Below are positions 27,170-34,510 of a stretch of 62,248 bases of DNA, one piece after another (within the stretch, counting starts at the first letter, position 1; every line of letters starts with the position of its first letter). A model generated the notes under the pieces. That model made no database searches. It was not told where the DNA came from and worked only from the letters and a program-made list of their open reading frames with translations. The position numbers and the translations under genes are program-made. The stretch is from Hyphomicrobiales bacterium (GTDB taxonomy: Bacteria; Pseudomonadota; Alphaproteobacteria; Rhizobiales; Beijerinckiaceae), in contig CANGIS010000013.1 in NCBI GenBank assembly GCA_947454055.1, forward strand, positions 1 through 62,248, read 5' to 3'.

Positions 27170-29224
27170 ATGACGAGAGAAGCATCCTCCACCGACCCGC
27201 TCCTCCAACCCTTCACCCTCAAGCACCTCACGCTGAAAAACCGCTTCATGTCGACGGCGCATGAGCCGGCCTATACCGATGAGGGGATGCCGAAAGAGCG
27301 CTATCGGCTTTATCACGAAGAAAAGGCAAAGGGCGGCATCGCGCTGACCATGATCGGCGGCTCGTCCGTGGTCTCCCAAGACAGCCCGCAGGCGTTCGGC
27401 AATATCGAGCTGTTCCGTGACGAGGTCGTCCCGCATCTCAAAGCCTTGGCCGATGCGGTCCATGCCCATGGCGCGGCGGTGATGATCCAGATCACGCATT
27501 TGGGCCGCCGCACCGGCTGGAACAAGAAAGAATGGCTGCCCGTTTTGGCGCCCTCCGCGGTACGCGAACAAGCCCACCGCGCCTTTCCCAAAGCCATTGA
27601 GGATTGGGACATCGAGCGCATCATCCGCGATTATGCGGATGCGGCGGAGCGCTGCAAAGCCGGTGGCATGGATGGCATCGAGTTCGAAATGTATGGCCAT
27701 CTGATCGACCAGTTCTGGTCGCCCGCCACCAATAAGCGTGACGACACTTACGGTGGCTCGCTGGAAAACCGCACGCGGTTTGCGCGAGAGGTTCTGCAAG
27801 CGGTACGAAACCGTATCGGCCCCGATTTCATTCTCGGTGCGCGTCTTGTGTGCGACGAGGATTGGGAAATCGGCCTGACGCGAGAGGACGGTATCGCAAT
27901 CACGCAATCCCTTGTCGGCACCGGCCATATCGACTTTCTCAACATTATTCGCGGCCATATCGATACGGACGAAGCGCTTTCGCACATCATTCCCGGCATG
28001 GGCACGCCGTCTGCTCCCAGCCTCGATTTTGCGGGCGAAATTCGCGCAATTACAAAATTCCCGGTCTTCCACGCCGCCCGCATCCAGGATGTCGCCACAG
28101 CCCGCCATGCGGTCGCCACCGGCAAGCTCGACATGGTGGGCATGACGCGCGCGCACATGGCCGATCCGCATATTGCGAAAAAGGTGATCGAAGGCCGCGA
28201 GCACGAAATCCGCCCCTGCGTCGGCATGGGCTATTGCATCGACCGGATTTATTTCGGCGGCGAAGCCTTGTGCATCCATAACCCCGCCACGGGCCGCGAA
28301 GCGACAATGCCGCATATCGTGCCGAAAAGTTCGGGGCCTGCCAAACAGGTCGTCGTCATCGGCGCGGGTCCTGCGGGCTTAGAGGCGGCGCGTGTCGCCT
28401 CGGCGCGGGGCCATGCCGTCACCGTGCTCGAAGCCGCAGACAAAGCGGGCGGGCAGGTACTCGTCACCGCCGGCCTGAAACGCCGCCGTGAGATCATGGG
28501 AATTATCGATTGGCGGATGGCGGAGTGCGAACGTCAAGGCGTTCAATTCCGCTTCAACACCTATGCCGAAGCCGACGATGTTTTGGCGCTTCAGCCCGAG
28601 ATCGTGATTGTCGCCACCGGTGGTCTGCCCAACACCTCCTTCCTCACCTCCGGCGAAGACCTTGTCACCACAACATGGGACATCCTTTCGGGCGCTGCGA
28701 AGCCGGGCGAAAACGTCCTGCTCTATGACGACAACGGCAATCATCCGGGCTTCACGGCGGCCGAATTTTTGGCCGGCGCGGGATCAAAACTCGAAATCGC
28801 CACGCCCGAGCGCACGCTGGCGCCCGAAGTGGGCGGCACCAATTACCCGCTCTATTTCAAGGCAATCCACAAGGCGAATGCCACGATCAGCCTCAATCTG
28901 CGGCTCGAAAGCGTGCGGCGCGATGGCAACACGCTGGTGGCCACGCTGCTGAACGATTATGACCGTTCCCGCGTCGAGCGCCGGGTAGATCAAGTCGTGG
29001 TCGAGCACGGCACATTGGCCAATGAAGAGCTTTATTATGCGCTGAAGCCGATGTCGCGGAATGGCGGCGAGGTGGATTACAGGGCGCTGGATGCAGGTCA
29101 ACCGCAAACGGTCACGCGTCATCCCGACGGAGCGTTTACGCTGTTCCGCATCGGCGACGCGGTCGCCTCCCGCAACATCCACGCGGCCATTTATGACGCG
29201 CTCAGGCTGGTGAAGGATCTGTAG
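27170..29224 (+). CDS. NADH:flavin oxidoreductase, N-methylproline/dimethylglycine demethylase-like
   Basis: A 684-residue protein of the trimethylamine dehydrogenase/2,4-dienoyl-CoA reductase type: an FMN barrel (PFTLKHLTLKNRFMSTAHEP at the start, FILGARLVCDEDWEIGL), an Fe-S segment, and a C-terminal FAD/NAD module (VVVIGAGPAGLEAARVASAR). The Fe-S segment reads CVGMGYCIDRIYF then LCIHNPATG, giving C350, C356 and C368; the second of the usual four Cys is Met353. That form resembles StcD/DgcA-type N-methylproline and dimethylglycine demethylases. It starts 7 bp after MttB copy 1, so the pair may remove successive methyl groups, one by corrinoid and the next by oxidation to formaldehyde. Confidence 0.8.
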   Translation: MTREASSTDPLLQPFTLKHLTLKNRFMSTAHEPAYTDEGMPKERYRLYHEEKAKGGIALTMIGGSSVVSQDSPQAFGNIELFRDEVVPHLKALADAVHAHGAAVMIQITHLGRRTGWNKKEWLPVLAPSAVREQAHRAFPKAIEDWDIERIIRDYADAAERCKAGGMDGIEFEMYGHLIDQFWSPATNKRDDTYGGSLENRTRFAREVLQAVRNRIGPDFILGARLVCDEDWEIGLTREDGIAITQSLVGTGHIDFLNIIRGHIDTDEALSHIIPGMGTPSAPSLDFAGEIRAITKFPVFHAARIQDVATARHAVATGKLDMVGMTRAHMADPHIAKKVIEGREHEIRPCVGMGYCIDRIYFGGEALCIHNPATGREATMPHIVPKSSGPAKQVVVIGAGPAGLEAARVASARGHAVTVLEAADKAGGQVLVTAGLKRRREIMGIIDWRMAECERQGVQFRFNTYAEADDVLALQPEIVIVATGGLPNTSFLTSGEDLVTTTWDILSGAAKPGENVLLYDDNGNHPGFTAAEFLAGAGSKLEIATPERTLAPEVGGTNYPLYFKAIHKANATISLNLRLESVRRDGNTLVATLLNDYDRSRVERRVDQVVVEHGTLANEELYYALKPMSRNGGEVDYRALDAGQPQTVTRHPDGAFTLFRIGDAVASRNIHAAIYDALRLVKDL

Positions 29225-29287
29225 CCGAGACGTTCTTGAATGACAGAGTATAGGGTGTTACATGTAACATCTGATGGAGGGCGTACC

Positions 29288-29497
29288 ATGGCAAGTTCAG
29301 CCGAACGGGTCCGACAGCATCGGGCAGGTTTGAAGTTGGCGGGGCTAAGGCCCGTTCAGCTCTGGGTTCCCGATACGCGCAAGCCGGAATTTGCCGAAGA
29401 ATGCAAAAAGCAGTCACGCCTTTTGCGTCTCGATCCGAAAGAGACCGAGATTCTGGATTGGGCTGACCTGGCCGCGGATCGTACAGGATGGAATTAA
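29288..29497 (+). CDS. MazE-like antitoxin (DUF3018)
   Basis: A 69-residue protein with the DUF3018/antitoxin MazE-family pattern: ERVRQHRAGLKLAGLRPVQL then WVPDTRKPEFAEECKKQSRL, a predicted ribbon-helix-helix-type DNA-binding start followed by a toxin-binding tail. GGAGG precedes the ATG at 29288. Its 3' end overlaps the toxin gene by 10 nt, the usual coupling for this module. Confidence 0.85.
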   Translation: MASSAERVRQHRAGLKLAGLRPVQLWVPDTRKPEFAEECKKQSRLLRLDPKETEILDWADLAADRTGWN

Positions 29498-29817
29498 GGC
29501 GCGGTGATATTGTCACGATTGCGCTGCAAGGGGACTACGGCAAGCCAAGGCCTGCTCTGATCATCCAGAGTGATTTTTTCAACGAGCATCCCTCATTGAC
29601 GATTCTGCCCATTACCAGTGACGTGCGCCAAACTCCCCTTTTCAGAATTGCGATTGAGCCCACAAGCGACAATGGCCTTCGGAATTCATCCGAAATCATG
29701 GTCGATAAGGCACAGACAATTGCTTCTGACAAAATTGGCCGTCTCATCGGGCGCGCCGATGAACGGACGCTCTCGCTCGTAAATCAAGCTTTGGCTGTTT
29801 TTTTAGGCTTGGTTTAG
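29488..29817 (+). CDS. mazF: MazF/PemK-type toxin (endoribonuclease)
   Basis: A 109-residue toxin of the MazF/PemK/Kid fold. Conserved pieces are MELRRGDIVTIALQGDYGKP, RPALIIQSD, LTILPITSD and EIMVDKAQTIASDKIGRLIG. Family members cleave mRNA at short motifs when not held by the antitoxin. Full length with no frameshift, so the module looks intact. It sits between two catabolic genes on the same strand. Confidence 0.9.
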   Translation: MELRRGDIVTIALQGDYGKPRPALIIQSDFFNEHPSLTILPITSDVRQTPLFRIAIEPTSDNGLRNSSEIMVDKAQTIASDKIGRLIGRADERTLSLVNQALAVFLGLV

Positions 29818-29918
29818 CCCCCCCGTAAGCTCGCCTTGGCCGAAAGGTTGAACGCGATGGCGATTGAAAGAGATACAATAGCCCGTTACCACTAAGCCTG
29901 TCTTGGGAGGAAGCGGCG

Positions 29919-31547
29919 ATGGTGTCTTCGATATATGATCGTGATCTGGATAAGAACCGGGCCAATTATCGCCCGTTGACGCCGACCGCCTTTCTGGAGC
30001 GGACGGCGGATGTATTCCCCGATCATATTGCCATCATTCACGGCCCGATGCGCCGCACCTACCGCGATTTCCATCGGCGCTCGAAGAAATTGGCCTCGGC
30101 ATTAGCAAAGCGCGGTATCGGGCGGGGTGATACGGTGGCGGTCTTGCTCGCCAATACGCCTGCGATGCTCGAATGCCATTACGGCGTGCCGATGACGGGC
30201 GCGGTGCTCAACACGCTCAATACACGCTTGGACGCTACCATTCTGGCTTTTTCGCTCGATCATGGCGAGGCCAAGATTGTGATTGTGGATCGCGAGTTTT
30301 CAAAGGTGATGAAAGAAGCTTTGGCGCAATGCGAAGCCAGGCCGCTCGTCATCGATTATGACGACCCCGAATATACCAGCGCGGGTGAGCGCATCGGCTC
30401 GCTCGAATACGAGGAATTTGTCGACGAAGGAAGCGAGGATTATGCCCGCGCAGCGCCCGATGACGAATGGGATGCAATCTCGCTGAACTATACTTCTGGC
30501 ACGACAGGTAATCCGAAAGGTGTCGTCTATCACCATCGCGGCGCGTATTTGCTGGCACAGGGCAATGTGCTGACGTGCAATATGGGCAAGCATCCCGTCT
30601 ATCTTTGGACGTTGCCGATGTTTCATTGCAATGGCTGGTGCTTTCCCTGGTCCATCTCGGTTGCGGCGGGCACGCATGTCTGCTTACGCCAAGTGCGCGC
30701 CAGACTGATGTATGACGCGATTGCCGAGCATAAGGTTACGCATCTGTGCGGGGCGCCGATTGTTATGTCGACTTTGCTCAATGCACCTGACGACGAGAAA
30801 AAGCCGCTGCCGCATGTGGTGGAATTTTTCACCGCCGCCGCTCCACCTCCCGCTGCCGTGCTCGGCGCGATGAAAGTAGCAGGCTTCAACGTCACCCATC
30901 TCTACGGGCTCACCGAAACCTACGGTCCGGCGGTTGTGAACGATTGGCAATCGGATTGGGATGCGCTTGAGCCTGTTGCCCAAGCCGCCAAAAAGTCACG
31001 TCAGGGGGTGCGCTATACCGCGCTCGAAGACCTCGACATCATCGATCCAGAGACGATGCAGCCCGTGCCCAAGGATGGCGAGACGATGGGCGAAGCCATG
31101 TTTGCCGGCAATGTTGTGATGAAGGGGTACCTCAAAAACAAAAAGGCCACGGACGAAGCCTTTGCCGGCGGCTGGTTCCATTCCGGCGATCTCGGCGTGC
31201 GCCATCCCGATGGCTATATCCAGCTCAAAGACCGCTCGAAGGACATCATCATTTCAGGCGGCGAGAATATCTCGTCGATTGAGGTGGAAGATGCGCTGTT
31301 CAAGCATCCGTCCGTGCAAGCCGCCGCCGTCGTGGCGCGTGCCGATGATAAATGGGGCGAAACGCCGTGTGCGTTTGTCGAATTAAAGCCCGGCAAAACC
31401 GCGACCGCTGAGGAGCTAATGGCTTGGTGCCGCACGCATCTCGCCGCCTTCAAATGCCCGCGCACCATTGTGTTTGAGGATTTGCCCAAAACATCGACGG
31501 GGAAGATACAGAAATTTGTGCTGCGGGAACGCGCTAAGGGGATGTGA
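29919..31547 (+). CDS. AMP-binding acyl-CoA synthetase
   Basis: A 542-residue AMP-forming CoA ligase. The phosphate-binding loop is LNYTSGTTGNPKGVVYHHRG, the adenylate motif GLTETYGPAVV, the hinge/ATP motif WFHSGDLGVRHPDGYIQLKD with RSKDIIISGGENISS, and the catalytic Lys lies in PKTSTGKIQKFVLRERAKGM. GGGAGGAAG lies before the ATG. Close in form to fatty-acyl-CoA synthases that act on short or medium-chain acids (DmdB-like). It may activate a carnitine- or methyl-amine-derived acid, but it is separated from the other CoA enzymes of the window and the substrate is unknown. Confidence 0.88.
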   Translation: MVSSIYDRDLDKNRANYRPLTPTAFLERTADVFPDHIAIIHGPMRRTYRDFHRRSKKLASALAKRGIGRGDTVAVLLANTPAMLECHYGVPMTGAVLNTLNTRLDATILAFSLDHGEAKIVIVDREFSKVMKEALAQCEARPLVIDYDDPEYTSAGERIGSLEYEEFVDEGSEDYARAAPDDEWDAISLNYTSGTTGNPKGVVYHHRGAYLLAQGNVLTCNMGKHPVYLWTLPMFHCNGWCFPWSISVAAGTHVCLRQVRARLMYDAIAEHKVTHLCGAPIVMSTLLNAPDDEKKPLPHVVEFFTAAAPPPAAVLGAMKVAGFNVTHLYGLTETYGPAVVNDWQSDWDALEPVAQAAKKSRQGVRYTALEDLDIIDPETMQPVPKDGETMGEAMFAGNVVMKGYLKNKKATDEAFAGGWFHSGDLGVRHPDGYIQLKDRSKDIIISGGENISSIEVEDALFKHPSVQAAAVVARADDKWGETPCAFVELKPGKTATAEELMAWCRTHLAAFKCPRTIVFEDLPKTSTGKIQKFVLRERAKGM

Positions 31548-31552
31548 GGTTT

Positions 31553-31789
31553 ATGACGGAGTGAGACACGCGTTACGCTGTCGTGATTGAAAAAGGCGAG
31601 CGGAATTATTCTGCCTATGTGCCCGATCTGCCGGGCTTCGTTTCATTTGGTGACACGCTGGACGAGGTTAAATCGGAAAATAGCCAAGCAATTGTCTTTC
31701 ATCTCGATGGCATAGGGGCGGATGGCGAAATTCCACCGCTCCCGTTAAGCCGAGCGGACTATATTGAGATCGACGATCAAGCAGCTTAA
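31553..31789 (+). pseudogene. hicB: HicB-like antitoxin with an early stop codon, no HicA
   Basis: Translation of this frame gives the HicB pattern RYAVVIEKGERNYSAYVPDL, PGFVSFGDTLDEVKSENSQA and ADYIEI. The start expected for the family is the ATG at 31553, which has GAGG upstream, but codon 4 is TGA (31562-31564): ATG ACG GAG TGA. The first start after the stop is a GTG at 31583 with no clear ribosome site, which would yield 68 residues missing the first strand. No HicA toxin gene is adjacent. Most likely a decaying antitoxin left from a lost module; expression from the GTG is possible. Confidence 0.65.
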
Positions 31790-31841
31790 CACAGCGATAC
31801 CCGTCATTGCTTCGCTTATCACTCGCAAGCACGGCAAAAAA

Positions 31842-32207
31842 TTACTCGCCCGCCGCGCCCAGCCTTTTGGCGATCTCTTCGATCCGCGCTGCGGCGCTGA
31901 CGATGGCCAGCGCGATCTCGCTCTCGGTTTTGCTGTTGGACTGCTCGATCACCGCGCGGTCTTCTTTCAGATTGGCCAAATCCGCCGTCATTGCCGCGAG
32001 CCGTGTTTTGATCTCTTCGCGCTCGTCCATGAAGGTAATCGCGGCCATCACGGTTAACCGGCTATCGCCAATTTCACCGAATGCCTGACGCATCTCGTTG
32101 ATTTTCTTGTCCAATTCGGCGGCAAGCCGGATAAGATGCGCTTCTTGCCCGTCATTGCACGCAATGCGGTAGATTTTTTCGGCGACGGTGACGGTGACCT
32201 GACCCAT
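31842..32207 (-). CDS. zapA: Cell division protein ZapA
   Basis: A 121-residue FtsZ-ring-associated protein. The N-terminal beta-hairpin domain reads VTVTVAEKIYRIACNDGQEA and HLIRLAAELDKKI; the rest is a long coiled coil through DEREEIKTRLAAMTADLANL. ZapA crosslinks FtsZ filaments at midcell. It lies 8 bp after a DUF4164 gene on the same strand, an order typical of Hyphomicrobiales. In relatives the pair is beside tkt and is followed by the 6S RNA and the 5-formyl-THF cyclo-ligase gene; neither follows here. Confidence 0.9.
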   Translation of the reverse strand: MGQVTVTVAEKIYRIACNDGQEAHLIRLAAELDKKINEMRQAFGEIGDSRLTVMAAITFMDEREEIKTRLAAMTADLANLKEDRAVIEQSNSKTESEIALAIVSAAARIEEIAKRLGAAGE

Positions 32208-32215
32208 ATCCGCCC

Positions 32216-32509
32216 CTATTCCCGCGATCCAAGATCGCCAAGGACCTCGCGCACCATGGTTGTGGCGCGGTCTACCCGGCGGCCGAGTTCACCTGTCACC
32301 GCATCAAGGCGGGCGGCTTTGGCCATCGCGTCATCGAGATCAAGCGCGATTTGCGCCCGATCATCCTGCATCACGGCCAGTTCTTTCTTGAGCGTTTCGA
32401 CGGAGCGGTCATCCTGCGCACGGCGTGCAACAACACCCTCAAGCGCGGCAACCGCGTTCCTGAGCTGGCCTAAAGCCTGCGTAATGGCTGGAGAAACCGC
32501 CTTCGCCAT
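32216..32509 (-). CDS. DUF4164 coiled-coil protein
   Basis: A 97-residue, almost wholly helical protein with heptad pattern (LGQLRNAVAALEGVVARRAQ, then ELAVMQDDRAQIALDLDDAM). It matches the alphaproteobacterial DUF4164 family, which nearly always precedes zapA and may work with it in division. 8 bp separate the two genes. The ATG at 32509 follows a 150-bp gap holding its likely promoter. Confidence 0.8.
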   Translation of the reverse strand: MAKAVSPAITQALGQLRNAVAALEGVVARRAQDDRSVETLKKELAVMQDDRAQIALDLDDAMAKAARLDAVTGELGRRVDRATTMVREVLGDLGSRE

Positions 32510-32632
32510 ATCCTCGCTTCACACCTTGACCAAAAATGCCCTGAAAGCCGAGCCATGCCGGAATCATAAAGCTAATTCAGCGCATTTGAAGCAAGACCTT
32601 AGGTGAAAAATGAACGGCGCGTCAATTGTGGG

Positions 32633-32656
32633 AAACGCCCTGCCAACAGGGCATTT
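32633..32656 (-). terminator. Probable intrinsic terminator after MttB copy 2
   Basis: GCCCTG-4 nt-CAGGGC hairpin (32637-32652) flanked by AAA/TTT that extend the stem. On the minus strand it starts 8 bp after the MttB stop. The T run on that strand is only three, so strength is doubtful. Confidence 0.5.
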
Positions 32657-32659
32657 CAC

Positions 32660-34204
32660 TCAATAGGCGGCATCGGGCATGGAAGCCTTCTTGCGCTCGA
32701 TATAGTCGCGGAGCGCTTCATCGACACCCGGATCAATGGCTGGCGCCTCATATTCCGTGAGCATCCGCTTCCAAATCGCGTTGGCGCGCTGGGAATGGTC
32801 CTTGCGGCCTTCCGCATCCCATTGCTCGAAGGAATTGTTGTCGGCCACCGGCGAACGGTAGAACGCGTTCTCAAAATTGGCCTGCGTATGGGCCGAGCCC
32901 AAGAAATGCCCGCCGGGGGGCACTTCGCGGAACGCATCCATCGCCTGGCCGTTTTCCGACATATCGATGCCCTTGGCGAGCACATGCATGGCGCCGAGCT
33001 GGTCCATATCCATGATCAGCTTTTCATAGGAAGAGGCCAAGCCGCCTTCCATCCACCCTGCCGAATGGAGCACGAAATTGGTGCCCGCCAGCAAGGTCGG
33101 CATCAAAGTATTGGCGCTTTCATAGGCGGCTTGCGCGTCCGGAAGCTTGGAGGCGCAGAGCGAACCACCGGTGCGGAACGGCATTTTCATGCGGCGGGCA
33201 AGCTGGGCCGCGCCGAAAATGGCAAGCGAGCCTTCCGGCGTACCAAAGGTCGGCGCGCCCGATTGCATGGACAGCGTCGAAACAAAGGTGCCGAAAATCA
33301 CCGGAGCACCGGGGCGGATCAGCTGCACAAAGGAGGTACCGGCCCACACTTCGGCCAAAACCTGCGTCAGCGTACCGGCAATCGTCACCGGGCTCATGGC
33401 GCCCGAGAGAATAAACGGCGTGATGATGCAGGCCTGATTGTTGCGGGCATACACTTCGGCAGCCCCCAACATCGTATTGTCCCACACCATCGGGGAATTG
33501 GCGTTGATCAGCGAGGTGCAGACCGTGTTATTGTCCAAAAAGTCCTCGCCGAAGAGGATTTTCGACATATTGACCGTGTCTTGCGCGCGATCCGGATGGG
33601 TCACCGAGCCCATATAGGCTTTGTCGGAATAGCGCATATGCGCGTAGACCATCTCAAGATGGCGCTTATTGACCGGCAAATCGACCGGCTCGCACACCGT
33701 ACCACCCGAATGATGCATATTCGGGCTCATATAAGCGAGCTTCACGAAATTCTGGAAATCCTCGATCGTGCCATAGCGGCGGCCTTTGTCGAGGTCATGC
33801 ACGAAGGGCGAGCCGTAAACGGGGGCAAAAACCGTGTTCTTGCCGCCAATTTGAACATTGCGGGCGGAATTCCGCGCATGCTGGGTATATTCCGACGGCA
33901 CGGTTGAAATCAGCTTTTTGGCCAGTCCACGCGGAAAGCGCACGCGTTCGCCTTGAATGTCGCAGCCTGCATCTTTTAATAGCTTCAAAGCGCTCGGATA
34001 ATCGCGAAACTCGATGCCGATCTCTTCGAGCAGCGTTTCCGCATTATGCTCGATGATCTGCAAGGCTTCCTCGGACAAAAACTCCACAATGGGACTGTTG
34101 CGCGTAATATAAGGAATGGAGATACCGCCCCGCGTGGCGCGGGCCGAACGGCGCGCTTCGCGGCCACGGCGCTCATGGTGCACTTCTGGAATTGTATCGT
34201 TCAT
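32660..34204 (-). CDS. Trimethylamine methyltransferase (MttB) family protein, copy 2
   Basis: A 514-residue non-pyrrolysine MttB-family methyltransferase, no internal amber codon. Shared segments with copy 1 are NSARNVQIGGKNTVFAPVYG, HHSGGTVCEPVDLPVNKRHL and GAPTFGTPEGSLAIFGAAQL, so the two are clear paralogues. The N-terminus is Arg-rich (seven Arg in residues 12-25, ERRGREARRSARATRG). The ATG at 34204 has GGGGGA about 7 nt upstream. It stands alone on the minus strand, divergent from the FAD-GcvT/corrinoid operon across 306 bp, so the two are likely co-regulated. Donor may be glycine betaine or another quaternary amine. Confidence 0.87.
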   Translation of the reverse strand: MNDTIPEVHHERRGREARRSARATRGGISIPYITRNSPIVEFLSEEALQIIEHNAETLLEEIGIEFRDYPSALKLLKDAGCDIQGERVRFPRGLAKKLISTVPSEYTQHARNSARNVQIGGKNTVFAPVYGSPFVHDLDKGRRYGTIEDFQNFVKLAYMSPNMHHSGGTVCEPVDLPVNKRHLEMVYAHMRYSDKAYMGSVTHPDRAQDTVNMSKILFGEDFLDNNTVCTSLINANSPMVWDNTMLGAAEVYARNNQACIITPFILSGAMSPVTIAGTLTQVLAEVWAGTSFVQLIRPGAPVIFGTFVSTLSMQSGAPTFGTPEGSLAIFGAAQLARRMKMPFRTGGSLCASKLPDAQAAYESANTLMPTLLAGTNFVLHSAGWMEGGLASSYEKLIMDMDQLGAMHVLAKGIDMSENGQAMDAFREVPPGGHFLGSAHTQANFENAFYRSPVADNNSFEQWDAEGRKDHSQRANAIWKRMLTEYEAPAIDPGVDEALRDYIERKKASMPDAAY

Positions 34205-34369
34205 TGCCATTCCCCCAACCGGACGCGTTTTCACGTCAGTAAGCCTGTGATGCTGTTTTATCCTCCGGCGGACGGCATGACTGCTTTAATCGCGTCATTT
34301 CTTGCCGAAGACCGTCACCGAGGTGAATGTCATTCATGTTGGGCATGAGCTAATCCGATTTTTGTGTTC

Positions 34370-34440
34370 CACGGACCAAGGTGACGCGGGCGGAACATCG
34401 GGCGTCGAAAAGCCGGTAGCACAAAGTCCGCCGATCCGTG
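34370..34440 (+). promoter_or_regulatory. Candidate structured leader RNA before the FAD-GcvT operon
   Basis: The 306-bp divergent gap 34205-34510 holds no gene. Within it, three nested helices stack: CACGGA (34370-34375) with TCCGTG (34435-34440); GGCGGA (34389-34394) with TCCGCC (34427-34432); ATC-bulge-GGC (34397-34403) with GCCGGT (34412-34417), one G-U pair. Side loops are 13 and 2 nt, the hairpin loop 8 nt. This looks more ordered than the rest of the gap and could be a riboswitch-like aptamer. I do not recognise a known class; helices also exist on the opposite strand. Confidence 0.4.
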
Positions 34441-34459
34441 ACTTTGCATCCAACATCAG

Positions 34460-34488
34460 GTGGCCTTAAATGGTCACGGTCCCTTTTT
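34460..34488 (+). promoter_or_regulatory. Terminator-like hairpin with U run between the leader structure and the start codon
   Basis: GTGGCC (34460-34465), loop TTAAAT, GGTCAC (34472-34477), one G-U pair, then GGTCCC and TTTTT (34484-34488). It lies 23 bp before the FAD-GcvT start. It could serve as the expression platform of the structure just upstream, though the six bases between stem and U run make it an imperfect terminator. Confidence 0.35.
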
Positions 34489-34510
34489 ATGCCAGCAGGA
34501 GCGCTTTGCC

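Noticed and set aside
32603-33907. 434-codon plus-strand frame opposite MttB copy 2
   Set aside because: It is the mirror of a well-conserved methyltransferase gene; its translation is rich in His/Arg/Gln and has no family features. The same holds for long antisense frames at 16100-17323, 23168-24307, 27038-28315, 34661-35740, 43084-44193, 51417-52739 and 53122-54384.
34370-34440. Known glycine, SAM-II, SAH or THF riboswitch
   Set aside because: The conserved loop sequences I recall for those classes are not visible, so it is listed only as an unnamed structured leader.
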